A stretch of 64,000 bases of DNA from Volvox africanus (Eukaryota > Chlorophyta > Chlorophyceae > Chlamydomonadales > Volvocaceae), in NCBI GenBank assembly GCA_030268105.1, contig BSDZ01000101.1, positions 1,426,001 to 1,490,000 on the forward strand. The letters run 5' to 3'. How positions within the stretch are numbered: position 1 is the stretch's first letter; each line of letters opens with the position of its first letter. A model generated the notes under the pieces. It was not told where the DNA came from and did not search any database. It was given only the letters and a program-made list of their open reading frames with translations. Both the position numbers and the translations under genes were made by a program. Below, piece by piece: positions 44,801 through 58,400 of this stretch.

Positions 44801-47800
44801 TCAAACGAGCTTGTAGCAGTGTTTAGGGTTTAGAGGTTTACCCTCGCAGGCCTTAGTGCGGCCGGCCCTTATGATCCAGTTAGCGATCTGCATGAGCTAA
44901 GGAACTCTCTTGGCTTCTGTAGCGTCTGTATGTCTAACTTGCAGCAGTCTCCTTGGTTGGAAGTTTCCTCGATAAATTAGAGGGGGGTCATCACCTGCGG
45001 CGTTGACTCCGTAACCCATTGGCTGACACTAACCCCTGCCTCTTTGAGATTATATATAACCACTGACCTAGGAACAGCACCCGAGAGAATGAGCGCCCAT
45101 GAGGCCACAGAAATCCTGGTCAAAGTTAGTAAAGTGTTCATTGTCCCAACCCCGCTGGTGAGGTGGTGAGACTTGCAACTCTTGGCTGCTTCGAAGACAT
45201 CCCCCGCACGGCAGCTCCCCAGCTTCGGGGGCTCGCCCACCTCTCCTCGACCACTTCGTGGGGACGTTGGTCGAAGCGGAGGACAAGAGCACGGTAGATA
45301 CTGGATAATGGTGCCCTTGCATAAATGCAGTCCCCCAAGGATTCCAGGATCTAGGTGCAAACCCTATTTCCATGGCACGTGAGATGTCGTACAACGGCTC
45401 AGTGTGCATATATGTATCCCTGGACAGACACTGCGAATGCTGAGATCAATGCGCATGAGATGATGACCTATGGATGGCGACGAGAAACAGCTCTGGTAGA
45501 CATGAAGCGCGACCTGCACACAGTAACACAGCTAGGGTGTGGCAGATTGCCTTTATTTGGTGACCCAGGTAAAAGCGTTTTCTTAGTTTGCAGCACAGCA
45601 TCTCAGGCTGTTAAGTGATCGGTTGCGTGTCTGACCCGATCGACGAGCAGGAGACGGTTTGGCGGCATATGCTCTGGGACGGACGGCAGCATATGGCTAA
45701 GCTTATGGCAGGTCTGTGCGGCGGGTGCCATGCAGGGCTACATGCATGCCCTTCAGCGCATTCAGGCGAGGCGTCGCAGGCAGCACAATAAGAGATTATC
45801 GTCGTTCAGTGCCATGCAGCTGCATACCGCTTTATCATCTGCATGTCGTCTATCGGCCCAGCTATATATCTATCGAACATACAGAATGAGAGACGCACTT
45901 TGCGGCTGACGTCAAGCGTAATCTAGTGACCATCCCAAGATTTGAACCTTCGTTGCCCGAAAGGATGAACGGTTACAGTAGTTCCCAAGTGATACCTCTT
46001 CCTGCCGCAGCGTGTTACATTCATACCCACTTACAGACCACCCGAGTGCTCTGGCGGTACATCTTAGATGCCTAACGTGTGTGCGTACTGCGTGCAGGTG
46101 GCAGCTGCAGCTGCCACCCAGCTTCTATGCAAAGGCACCACGTACGGCTTGCTTCCCACTCTTACCTCTCTTATGTCCCCATGTCGTTACATAAGACATC
46201 TGAGCTGATGCGTTTTGCCCACGTGCCAAGATGCTGATTTATCAGCCCCCATCAAGTCCCGACCGTTCCCGACCTCCGAGACCTCCCTGCCCTAAGGCCA
46301 CAATCCGCTCAGCCTGCTAAACAGGTACCTTACAGCGTTTCGCGAAAGGTATATTTCGGTAGAGCAAGAAACCAGACTGCAAAATATTATTAATGCCTGC
46401 TGCGATCGCTACCCGAATGCATCCACGAAGCTCCGTTTAGATCGCGCGGTTATTACCTACACATTCCGATACAACACATGCGGTTGAAAAAGCAAGTGTC
46501 CACGACTCAAATAAGCGGATATGCAGGGCAAAAGCTGCACTGAATGTAATCGGTAACGGTCCAAGCTTCCTTGCAGCAAACGGACGGAAACCAGAAATTG
46601 GTTCTGGAGCATCAACAAGCTCCTTGTCCATGGCGTGCATAGATTGCACGTGCAAGGCCACAGACGTAATCTGTAATGGCAATGGTGCACCTAAATGCAT
46701 TTTGTGCGCCTGGTGTTGTCAGGCCGTCCTGCTTGACGGGAAGGCGAGCGACTTGCCTTGTGCAAAGGCACGCGCGCCCATGCATGCGCCGTCGATACGC
46801 CAACCGTAATTTAGATCCATCTAAAGAGGAAGGTAAGCCCAATTGTTCAGTGAGAGTGTGCGTGTAAGGTTGCTCATGAGTAGTCCAATTAAGCACCAAC
46901 ACCGTAGTACTGATCCACGCACTTTTCGCGATGATAACTTATATAAGATAAATTATGGTACCTCAATGCAAGTCTAGAAGTAAGTTTCTTCAATTGGTTG
47001 GATCGCCTTCTGCTATCACGCGCAACCTCACCATGTTTCCACTTGGCACCGGGGTATTGTATCAGGGCAGTCTCCTCTCCACCCACTCCCCCTCTCCAGT
47101 ACCCCGCACTACAAGTGTGCTGATTTCACAGCGCTTTTATTCAACACACACAAAATTTACCCACCTTCACCTACCTTCCTTAAAACCGCATCATTCAGCG
47201 CAACCTCGAACCCGTTGGTCTCGAATCACCGACAGCCACCAAAGCTATCCACTTATATACAAAAGCATATGACCCCCCTGCACGACCGAGGGAAATCGTC
47301 TCTTCTTTCTCCCCTTCCCTCCCGCCGGCTAAGAGACCTTTCCCTCTACCTGACATTGATTTCCAATCCCTCCCTGGCGCAGTGTATTACGGTAGGTTCG
47401 GACGATGGACTGTAACCCCAGCGGACCGAGCCGAGGTGATTGGCTACCGATTGGGCCTTACCATATGCACACTCGGTGGGTATTTGAACCAATAGATCTG
47501 TCGGAACGTCACTTACGCTCTGATTCCCAGCCATGTACTGTTAAAGCCATGTACTGTTAAGGGATTTCGTTACGATGGGAAGATGACTTTACGCGGAGCT
47601 CACTTCTCTCCCTTCTTAACCGTTTGCCCGCACGCTTTTCGTGGATTGCCGTACTCAACTGCTCATTTAGACGCCTGGCCGCTCCGGCCCGGATTTCCAC
47701 ACCTGGGTGTTGATTGTTTCAGTCGATGGAATCATGTTGGTCGTCAATCAGCGCGTTTGTTGTGACTTTTCCTTCGCTACACGTCATCCTCGTACGTGCT

Positions 47801-48197
47801 GCCTCGTACGAACCTGCGGGTTTCGTCTTTCAGACGAGCAAAATATGTTTTGACGCCCCTCGAGCAGTTTTCCGTCTGAGATGTCTTTGTCTGATAACTC
47901 TCCTGTCTTCAGTACAGCCTCACGTCTTGTACAATACATTAACACGCCAACACAATATTATGCAATCACCAAGTATATGAGTGAGCAACACGTCATGTGC
48001 ATGAGCTACATACGTACGGGTCACGTCAGGGCGCATGTTTTCAGGTGTGTGTAGTAACCACGGGCCTAAGGCCCTAAACCCCCCAAACCCCGAAAACCTT
48101 AAAACAATAAAACCTTGATCGCCAAAGGTCACTCCGTTTGGCTTGCTGGTACGCTGGTACACTCCGTGTTCTTGTTAACGCTTTGCACATAACGCAG
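44801..48197. other. Long stretch without a confident gene
   Basis: Short frames only on both strands. The 5' exons of the DUF2301 gene (transit peptide, first residues) may lie toward the right end. A segment at 48060-48115 (ggccctaaacccccc and following) is A/C-rich and loosely telomere-like. Confidence 0.4.
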
Positions 48198-51100
48198 CGC
48201 TTCTGTTTGAGGGAGTGTATGGACTGCTCCCCTCAGACCAGCAGGCCGTGCGAGACTCGATGCAGGTCAGTCGCTCAGTCGGTTTCAATGTCCGAAGAGA
48301 GCAATGTCATTTCGCAAGCGACCTCACGACTTGCCGACCGCGGTGTCATGCGTCAGTGCGGCACACCTAACAGACAGAACAGCTCCTCTTCCGCAACTGC
48401 ACTTCTCCATGACATGGTTAGACAGATGATATCATGTTACCTGTCATCTCCTATGCTTTCACTGGTTAGGATCTAGTGGATCACTCCACTCCAGGATCGA
48501 CGAACCCCAGGAACAGGCGGGCCCTATGCCATTCACTCCTGCTGTTCTAAATCGAATGAAATTGCTTGGCGGAACGCAGCTTCTGGTTTCCCACCTTCCC
48601 ACCCTCAACCTCCCAACTTCCCACCCTCTGCGGAATTCTCGATTTCTCTTCCTCTGCGTCTGGCTGTGGGTACCATCGCGGTTGTGGCATTCTGATTTTG
48701 CGGCATCCTCCGTTACTTGCAGGCGATTCTGAACCCTGCGGCGGTAGCGGGAAGTTTAGGGCTGGGTGTTTCCTTACAGCTCATTCACATCTACATCTCA
48801 GCACTCAAGCGCGCCTTACAGGTGCCGTCCGTTCTGGGTAATAACTGAGTGCTGTGGTTACTCAGGACCGGCGATGTTTGGTGATGCGGCCAGTGGTGCA
48901 GTGGTTTCGGGGTAGCAATAGCGGGATTCGCATCTAGTTGAATATTCCAAATCCAATGGACCCAGTGACATTTGGATCCGGCGTTTGCCTCTTGCCGCTT
49001 GTCCATAGGTTCTCTGGGCTGTGGGTACGGCAGGGCTATTGTACGTCATCGCAACGCAGGTATTTCATGGGTCTCCGGTGATGGTTGGCGTTTTGGCCAT
49101 ACATGCCGTGTCATAGCCCGCCATTCCGTCATTGCTACGGCATTGACCAGCACGTTCAATGTGCGCGCACTAAACCTGGCTGTTCTCCGGTCCGGATCAA
49201 CTTGATGATATCATATTTTCTTGAGTGTTTTTAGTATATCGACTTGTCTGTCTTTCTTTTCCGTAAAATACGAATACGAACCCATGTTCTTGAAGTCCGA
49301 CCTATGTAAGTGTTACAAATTGGTGGCGGCATTCCTCAGCCACCAGCACCAGCACCAGCGGCGCACGAACCTAACCTGGGCAGACGGAGCCCTACTTTTC
49401 CCTGTGTACATATCCTTCTTTATATACAGCCTGTACCTGCACCTTTCAGGGCCAGGAGAAGCTTGTTATGCGGTAGCTCCATTAATATCTTAAAGCATGA
49501 TTTGTCATCTAATAGTTACACAAATTACACGTTACATTTTTATTTTTCTTCTGCTCCGATCCAGTTGCTGTCCACAAGGCTTCCGGCAAGCTGCTGCTGG
49601 AAAGGCTTGTGGCTTGTGCCTGTGTATGACGCGCCGCGTTTATGATTAAGCCGATTCTGCACGTCCCCTCATGCACGCCGAGTTTGACGGAGTCTCATAA
49701 TTTGAGCGCCACTATTTTTGGCGCTGACTCCACCTTGATATTGCCTTCAGGATGCTCCGGCGGCAGTGTTTGTGTACGAAAACCCGGTCTGGATATGGGC
49801 CGTGGGACCGCTGTTTGCTGCGCTGACAGGTATGGGGACGGACAGACGGGCCTGGTTGCCTGCTGCTGGGAGGTTCACCTGTAAAGAAGTTGAGGCGTAC
49901 CTGTTGGTTTCGGAGGCAAAGTTCTTCGGCAGGCGCGAACCAAACCACCGTGCTGGGGTGGGTGGATTGGTTTCAGGGTTTTAGGGTTTTATGCAGGTTT
50001 CCTCTAACGGACCCCAAGCAGTGCGGCAGTGTGAATCGCTAGATGAAATGTTAAATTATTGGTCAAGCTCCACGAGCAACAATAGTGATGCCGCGGACGT
50101 TTTGTCCATTATGCTAGCGTATATATCCTACTCCTAAATTAGGAGATTTGCGGAAAGACGAGACGGGAGAAAAGTTACACGGGGAACAGTAAGAGTGGGT
50201 GTATGTACGCAGTTTGCGACTTCGACGATATCCGTAGGGATAGGTTTTCGCGCTTAATTTAGGGTGCATAGGTATGGGAACTAAGCGGAGAGTTTGCGCC
50301 TCCTGCTGGCTGCACAGGCGTCGCATTTAAGGAGGGACTATGCTACAACAAATGGGAGGCCGCTGCTCTGTTCGGCGCATTGCCGTTGACGGTGGGGGGC
50401 CACCTGCTGAACGTTTTCCCAGCGAATGTGAGTGGACGGGGATTTCTTACTTCCGATTCAGCATGCGCCTCACGGGGTTTACCACGGGGAAGCAACACAC
50501 TTTTATGGGACTCGTGTGCCGTTCTGCTATAACACACATGTGCGAGTCCCATTAGGATTGCAGGTTTATCTCAATGTGCAAGTGTACCGGTCGTTTCCGT
50601 TACATGCAGGTGGAGCGCGGCCTACTGGCATCTTGCCTCCTGCTGCTTACCGTTTTCGCTGGACGAAAGTATACGCAAGCCTTCAAGGACGACATAGGCG
50701 ACAAATCCATATTCGAGTAAGTATTGTGTGCTATATTGAAGTGAAGCGGGAGCGGAATGATGACCATCTTCCGCTCTTCCGCAGGGAACACTTTGCCTAT
50801 CCACATTTATATCAGAAGACAACCACTTTTGTTCTTCCAACTTCTCCTGTAAACGTTTGGTGGTGAACCACTGATAGTTTGGTTCTGGAGCAATTTAAAG
50901 GGCATTATTATGGGCTCACGGGTTCTGATTCTGCGATGGCCATGCTTTGACGAACATTTCTCTGTAAATGTACGGAGACATTCTTTCTTGTTGGTCCGGC
51001 AACTTGAGTACGACAATGAAATGAAGAGGGTATGACAAGTCGAGAAAATGAAAATTTCCGGTTTCGCTTCTGAATTTCCTACACTGTTAATAACTAAAAT

Positions 51101-51223
51101 TGAGCTCTAATTGTACTGCACCTTTCGTCTGATACAACATCTCGCACAAATCGCCGCTGCAGGTTTCAGAGGATGGATAAGGAGGAACAAGAGGCTTTAT
51201 TGAGGCAGCTTGGAATGGATTAA
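48198..51223 (+). CDS. DUF2301-type multi-pass membrane protein (plastid, cyanobacterial origin), N-terminus incomplete
   Basis: Exons found: 48198-48265, 48723-48821, 49009-49059, probably 49296-49305 (10 nt), then 49565-49608, 49751-49829, 50318-50427, 50610-50716 and 51163-51223 (stop). Reading: LLFEGVYGLLPSDQQAVRDS; VSLQLIHIYISALKRALQ; VLWAVGTAGLLYVIATQ; AVHKASGKLLLERL; NPVWIWAVGPLFAALTG; VAFKEGLCYNKWEAAALFG; ERGLLASCLLLLTVFAGRKY; DDIGDKSIFEFQRMDKEEQ; end LLRQLGMD. Five or more membrane helices are visible. The HIY loop, the FKEGLCY stretch and the DIGDKS(I/V)F ending are what I recall of the DUF2301 family of cyanobacteria and photosynthetic eukaryotes, whose function is unknown. Missing: the start, and the first membrane helix between 48266 and 48722. 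Plastid location is inferred from the family. Confidence 0.68.
49972..49992 (+). repeat. Short interstitial telomere-like motif
   Basis: The sequence cagggttttagggttttatg holds one full and one partial TTTTAGGG unit, the telomere repeat type known from Chlamydomonas-like green algae. It is too short to show a former chromosome end and lies in an intron of the DUF2301 gene. Confidence 0.4.
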
Positions 51224-51582
51224 GAGGAGCAATGGGGCATGTTAATCGACTCGCACATACGATGAGATGCAGTATGCATGATGTACTGAAAGTTTTTCTG
51301 TGGCGTATTGTAATACTATATAGATGACAGTGAACCAGAAAATGCTTTCCAGCTTCATAACTGTAAGGTTGGAGGGTCGATTGATGTCATGCTGAAGTCT
51401 TAGGAATTCATGCTCGTAAAATGAAGCAAATTACAGTATGTACCTACTATGATGACATGTTTGCAAGCGATGTCGGACAGTGAAAATAGAGTTGTCCTTC
51501 AGACCGTACGGCACAGAAATACTGAAGTCTTACTTTCTCTTTTGCCTCATAACGATTTGGATTTTTAAGACAGTTAATAACA

Positions 51583-54558
51583 ATGGATTCTAGTTTACCG
51601 GTACCGCGTCCAACAAGCACTAGGGTCGCTGCGGGGGGGGCGCCTGGGACTACTCCGGGTCATCTCAATCCTCTTCAAGCATTGGCGCACCACTTGGTGA
51701 ATCCCCGCGGCGCCACGCATGATTCGCCAGTGCTTCTACCATTATTGCAGGTAGGCGTTTAGGTGGTTCTTCCGTGTCGTCGCTGAAGAATTTCGTCTGG
51801 GAAGGAGACTGGGCTTTGACCGCAAAGCAACGCGTGAAAGCGGCGCCCCCGCATGCCCGCAGCAGGTCGAGGCCTCACCTACCACAGGAATTCATCAACT
51901 GTGTCCACCGTTGTTCCAGTCGCAATCGCAACCAGCTCGGCTGCCCTTGCCGATTCCTGCCCGCACGGAGGCGGCCTCAGGGGCAGAAGCCAGCCGGGTG
52001 TGTAACTCTATCCCTGAGCCTTTAACCGTAAAGTCATGTAACTATGAGCAGTAGTGGCAATCTGTTTTTGACAAGCTGAGCTGCTGTGTCGTCGAAAGTC
52101 TTTGGGGGTGTTGACCCTTGACTCGCCTTGCCCAACTTGCTCAGCTGCTTTATTTAGCAGCACAACCTGTCAGTCTTACGTTGTTTGTTCTTACATTAAT
52201 ATGCACATTCGCACAGTCGTGTCCCTGCGAACTATGCCGGCGCGGGTCGTTGAACACTTCGAGATGGCCCTGGCGACCTTTTCACTGCAGGGCATCAAGC
52301 GTGAGTATGAGCCGCGTGTTGGCAACGGAAAACAGTCTGTTGCTAACTCGGATGGCTGGCAATGGAGAAAGTAAGTTTCTGGCGTCACGGTTCGACCACT
52401 TTGGATGGGCTCGTAAGTTCACTTCCGCCTTCGTGTAGGTATGGGGAGAAGCTTGTAAAAGGCAGTCCAAATCCTCGCAGCTATTACAAATGCAGCCATC
52501 CCGGCTGCCTGGCGAAGAAGATTGTCGAGCGCTCTGACGCGGACGGAACCGTCCTCTCCACCGAGTACAAGGCTAGTAAAACTATCGCTCCAACCCCTCG
52601 CAACCCCTCAGCACAGTGCTAAATCTGCCTTATTGTGCCGCGCAGGGAGACCATTGCCATCCTGCGCCTCTGACGTGCAAGGCATCCCGTTTCCGTCCTA
52701 AGCCCAAATCGGAGCAACACGCGGCGGTAAGTGTGGGTCGTCTGGGATTGATGTACCTACTTAATATCATTACGCACCCGTAAGGAAACGGCACTTAAAT
52801 CTTGTTTCAGCTTTCACAGGGTACCCTGAGCCTACCTTCCGTGGGAATGCTGCCCATGACCGGTGGGGGCATGCTGCCCATTCCGGATGCCCTGAAGAGC
52901 GACTTTCCAGGTAAATTGTAAGCATCTGCTTGGTTTTGATTATTCCGTTGACAAAAGTTGGTATGCTTGCTGCAATTGCAGTCTCAAACCAGGGACCCGG
53001 GAGCTTGGCGGCCGAGCAGGAGGACGAAACAGAGACAAGCGAAGCAGAACCCGCGCCGGTGCTCAAGTCCGCTCCTCATGATGCGCGGCCCGCGCAAGCA
53101 GCAGCTATTGTCATCCGCAAGTTGCGGGAAAGCCAGGACTCGCCAAGCAAGCGCTTGGACCTTCTTGCCGGTGCGTGGATTGCCGCAGCGGAACCACGTC
53201 CAAGTGAGCAAGCTGCATGTTCTAACCTTTCTTGTTCCAACCCATGCAGCTTATGCCGAAGAAGCTGAGCGACAGTTAAATTCAAATAGCAACAGCCCCG
53301 AAGCGGGGCCTTGTAATAAGCGACAGCGGACGGAGGCAGGAGGGGCGCGCGCCCGTGCACATGGCGATGAGGACGACGAGGGTACAGCGGCGCCTAGCGG
53401 CTCGGGCATGCAGCGGGTAGTAGATATGGCCAACATGGATGACGGCTTCAGGTGCGTATCGGGATTTGATTATGTATCCCGGTATCCAAAGTTATGACGA
53501 TGTTGAAATCCTACGTGGGGCCCAGCTGCCTGACAGCTTGGTGACTTCAATTTTATTAATTTGGACAGGTGGCGAAAATATGGCCAGAAGCAGGTGAAAG
53601 GCAGTCCTTTTCCTCGTGCATACTACAAGTGCACGCATGTCGGTTGTACTGTCCGCAAGCACGTCGAGCGCAGTGCGGAAGATGAGACGAGGTTCGTGGT
53701 CACGTACGAGGGCACACACAACCACCGTGCGCCGACTGGTGCCCGGCGACGTAGCCCCAAAGATGTGGCTGACGCAGGTAAGCGGGTTAGGAAAATGATT
53801 TACCACCATAAGCAAGACGAGCTTGAAGAATGAAATGAATTTTCATCTGCAGAGGATGAAGAGTTTGAAGGGGAAGACGCGGAGGATGACAGCTCACAAC
53901 CTACAAGCCCTAATTACGGGCCCCACGGGGCACAGGTGTCGCAAGTACATCAACAAACGGCATCGAAAGGTCAGCAGCCTCCGCAGCAGCAACCATCCCA
54001 GCAGCAACCGCAGCAGCCTGGTAGCGCGGAGCTTGGGCAGCAGCTGCACTTGCAAAGCAGCCTTTTAGCCTCATCAGTGCTACAGCAGGCTGCGCTGACG
54101 GGAGTGCTTCCACTCCTGCCATATAACACGTCTTTAAGCAGTGAGGTGCTCGCAACTTTGGGCCTGAGCGCTGACACGTTGAACGGCATGGAGGCGTTGA
54201 ACGTGCTGAATGTCAGCAATCTTGCCGACCTTAACAACCTGCTTCGGCAGCATGCCCAGGTGATACAGGGTTCGATTCGCACTGAGTGAGCATTTTTATT
54301 TGAGTTTGGACTGCTGAACACATTTCGTCTGGCGCTTTCCCGCAGATTGATATGGCGCTTGCGGCCCAGGCGCAAGCCATGGATGCGGCCTGTGCTGGCT
54401 GGGACCCACTTGCGTGCCTTATCACGCCACGGCCAAACGTGTCGCCTGTGGGCGCCCAGTCGGGCCAAGCGCAAGCGGTGCCATCAGCGGGAACTGGCAA
54501 GCAGGGCAAGCAGGCGGTGACACAGGCGCGACAGCAGGTGGCGACAACGGAGGCGTAG
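51583..54558 (+). CDS. Group I WRKY transcription factor (two WRKY domains)
   Basis: Eleven exons: 51583-51750, 51863-51997, 52291-52370, 52439-52571, 52646-52726, 52811-52910, 52982-53170, 53250-53451, 53569-53777, 53853-54259, 54346-54558, giving 638 aa. The N-terminal domain has [18 protein letters not shown], zinc Cys in CSHPGC and His in GDHCHP (C-X4-C-X23-H-X-H). The C-terminal domain has [26 protein letters not shown] and GTHNHRAP (same spacing). Between them lies an acidic linker with a basic cluster (CNKRQR), a possible nuclear signal. The C-terminus is Gln-rich ([12 protein letters not shown]). The family binds W-box DNA (TTGAC core), mainly through the C-terminal domain. Exon 2 has a CAGCAG tandem acceptor (51863 or 51866). 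Intron 4 has a GC donor (AAG|GCTAGT). All phases close. Confidence 0.92.
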
Positions 54559-55415
54559 CCGACGTGCGGCACCGCCATTTGTGGGCCTGCTTTGCTTAGG
54601 TAGTTGATGCAGCGGGGCGTTTAGATGTTCGGCAGCCGCTTGCTGGCGCAGGATGAAATGGTCACGGAACTCATCTGATACGGATTTTTAAGTGAGGACG
54701 TCAGATTTGAAGAGGTGCAAGAGTGCTTTGTGCTAGACTTGTAGGCATGTGACGTCTTTGCAGTTGCGAACGCTGGCCGTGTTTCGAATGATTTGTTAGT
54801 CATCTTTTGCCGCGGCCGGGCCCTGGCATGCGACGTGAATTGCCTGATGCGTTGGATGTGCAGGACACGTTTTGGGGGGGTCAGATCCTGTTAAGAGAAT
54901 GCATATGTCGGCAGGTGTGGGGTGTTTGGGCTTTGGGAAATCCTCACGGTCGACCATCGCCTGGGGACGCTTGGCAGGCATTCAGGATGTTTTGCTGCAC
55001 GTGCACGGCCAGCGCATATCGCAGCACATCCGCAAACTAAATGCGTTAGGCCAGGTTTGGCCATCCTTGTAAAATACTTTGCTGTGCCAATCTTACAAAT
55101 TTTAAATGTTTCTCTATTGGCAATGAAAAGTTCCCACGTTTCTGACGTATTGCACGCTCCGAAACCACGGAAATGGAAAACGCTTACATTAAAACCTGCT
55201 ATTGCTTTAGTCCAAATAATTTCTATTTCTGAAGTCTATCTGCTAAAGAGTAATGTTCCTTTGTGTGCATCATATCTGTGACGTTGTTAATGCAGTTTAA
55301 GGAATGCCTGTGTCTTGAATAATTGTTATTTTTTACAATATGATTAATTCAAAAAAATTATTGCAGTTCAAACTTTGAAACTGGAGGATATTAGCGTTGT
55401 TAGGCGCGCTTAGGA
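54559..55415. other. AT-rich intergenic spacer
   Basis: This spacer separates the WRKY stop from the E2 start codon on the same strand. The right half (55080-55400) is clearly AT-richer than the flanking genes, with several homopolymer runs, and probably carries the E2 promoter. No gene is seen. Confidence 0.5.
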
Positions 55416-58400
55416 ATGAACTCAGGAATTGGACCGCTCTTTCTGCTTAGAAGCTTAAGCAATATCAATAGATTGTCCCAGCTATATTATGCACTCCCAC
55501 TGCGCGGACATGTCAAGAGGGGACTGTCACCGGCGGGCGTCCCAGAGGTCCCAATCTTGGTTCGCCTCTTCGCCAAATTGGTTTCCTTTCCGCTGGCACA
55601 AACTGGCGAAGGCATCAGTGAATGCGAGCTTGTTTCGTGGGCTGTGAAAGTAAGGACGCCTGGGGTCGCTGACGGGAGTCTAAAGGACGCTGACGTCCGC
55701 GTCCGGGACAATGTGCCAGCAGCTCGTACTGTATTGCTGAATTGTCGTTGTTACAAGGAAAACCCCTTGAGACAATGCTCACCAGACACTGGCACCGTTT
55801 CCTGGAGTTCGCACCTCGGCCGGCCGTTTTTTCCCAGAAAGCGTCCAGCTTTCCGAAGCGCAACATACGGGCACCTTACCCAGAGCTTGACTGTAAGGCG
55901 CCTCTTTCCCGGACAGAACTCACCAGGCACACATCAGGCTGTAGCTCAAGCAAACCCTACCAGCCTTGCGTCGACAACAGAACCATTACGCAGCTCCCCA
56001 ACATCTCTACAGCTCTGCATCGCATCCCACTGCATAATGCATCGTAGAACAGTCCTCCTAAAGGCGCTCCACCGCGAGTAACGCCACACACCGCTTCCAC
56101 GCAGCTCCCCAGTTCCACATCGCCACATGTAAAACCATCACGATGCAGTCTGTCCATTGTCATCCTGTCCGGTTCTACATTCCCCTGTTTTGCCTAAAGT
56201 CGCTTTTTGGATTTCGTTTCGTGCTTTCGTACCATTCACATCCTTACCATCCCTGGAGTGAGAGACCCCATTGAAAACCTCAAAAGGCTGTGACCGGCTG
56301 TGTACGGCTCTGACACCAACTACTGAAACACCCACTACCTTCACCTATCCTTGCCGGCACCCTTGTACCCCCCCTGGACTTATTACCACTTACGATGGCG
56401 TGGCTCCTTCCCATCTAATTACGGGTTTCTTTACGTCCACGTGGTCCATCCCGTTGGGCATGACCAGCCGGGCGACTTGGTCGGCCCCTTCGACAAGCTG
56501 TGTGACGTGCAGAGCGACAAAGCGGCTATCGAAATTACCAGCAGATACGGCGGCAAGGTGCTGGCCCTCCACCATGCCGTCGGCGCAATGGTTAAGGTAA
56601 GCTTTAGGCGCTGGCATCCATACCTTGCGCGAATGACAATTTACCTCCGTTTCTGCTTCTGAGGTTGCTTTTGCATCCACTTTGATTTTGTTACAAAGGG
56701 GGAAGGTTTAGCAAAGTGTTAGAGGAGACAGGCTCAAGCAGCAGAGAGCATTGATGTCTATCAAAGGATGTGGCAGGGAACAAAGAGCGCTTGCCACCGG
56801 GTTGGGGTTTTGACACCGACCACGTACAGCTGTATAAAAAGGCAACTGGTACAACCTCTGCTGTTTTACGTGCCGGCTGGTCATGCGACATTCCCCGAGG
56901 CCAAAACCACACACGACCGCAGCCACCAATCACCTCATGAAGGCCAGCACGTCTGCCGTACGTTAACCGTACATTTACCGTACGTTTACTGCATGCCGTA
57001 TATTATATACCCTACATTATACAAAGATGTGGCCTTGACATTCTGAAGTCCGTAATAGATGGTGTAAATTGTTTTACCATAAGGTCGTGCGTGTGTTCAG
57101 TGGGCCCTGCATTTCCATACTGCGATTCCGTACGCCGAATGATTAGGTGGGAGCGCCTCTTCTGGACATTGAAGTAGCGGATGACGTGCAAGTGGCGGCG
57201 GAGCACTTGGCGGCAGTGTCGGTAAACACGGCTTTGAGTACGGCAGCGCACTCAGGCGACGATGGGGGAAGCAGCAGCAGCGCGGCGCCGCAAACTGTTG
57301 CCTTTACAGCGGCTAAAGTTGCTGTGCAAGGTATCGCTGAGGCGGCGCCCACAGTGGTAGCGACGGCGGCACCGCCGCCGCCAACAACTGGCCGCAGCGC
57401 CTTGGCTGCACCCGCTGCGGCGGCGGCCGTACCAGTAACTCAGTCATCTGTCGCTGAGGCATCGCTGCCTTCACAGACTGCACCTGCATTTGGATCTGGA
57501 TCTGGATCTGGATCTGGACGTTTCCGGGTGCAGGCGTCCCCTGCAGTTCGCATGTTTGCCCGGTGCGGTCTACGTTGTGATGTACAGGAACGAGTTTGCG
57601 TCCCCACGCCACCGGTCGCAAGACATCACATCATGGAAAAGATGCGGATTCACATTCTTGCTGATGCGCTGTCACGACATATATGTATGTGTGTATATAT
57701 AGTTCCGATTCCCGTGTACGGCACAGCGGGCTGATGTGCTGTTGTACGTTCGCCGTACCCATCCTTCCGCTGTGATCTTATGATGGACGTTTATGCTTGT
57801 GCACGTGGTCGGCATGGTGCTCTTCGCTTTCGTGGCTCTTTTCGCGTTTCTACACCTCTCCTAGTGAGCGGGCCGGATGCAGCTTCATTTCCGGCAGCGC
57901 CGTTAGGGCAATTCAGTCCCTGGCTTACTTCCATTCACATTTTATCCTTGGCCCTCCATGCCTCCATCTCTGGCTGGCTGCCATGTGTGTAGAGAGAATG
58001 GTGTGGATCTCGGGCTGGTTGGGGGCACCGGGCCCGGCGGCCGCATCACTCGGGCGGACGTACTGCAACACATGGAACAGCAACTGCTGGGAGGACGTCG
58101 TCCTGAGAACACAACAGTGCCAGCTGGACGGCCTCGAGCAGCCGAGGAGGAGGACGACGACGGCAGCGTCGTACTGCAGGCCAGCGACTTCCTCGGCGCG
58201 CCCGGGATGGCCGTACAGGGAGCGGCGGGTGCCTCCGCCGCCGGCGGAGGCGGAGGCGCCACTGCAACGGGTCAGCGGCTGAGTCGTGCCCGCGTCGGGG
58301 TGGATGAGCTGCTGGCGCAGTACAAGCGGTTGGTGACGTCAGCCGCAGCTTCGCCGCCACAGCGGGGGGTCGCCGCTGTCGGCGGCGGGGCAGGCGAGGC

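Noticed and set aside
45920..46000. Possible tRNA on the minus strand (ggttcaaatc motif)
   Set aside because: The flanking bases do not form a T-arm stem or an acceptor stem, so no cloverleaf can be drawn.
48060..48115. Telomere-like tract (ccctaaacc and variants)
   Set aside because: Units are irregular and few; it is no more than A/C-rich sequence.
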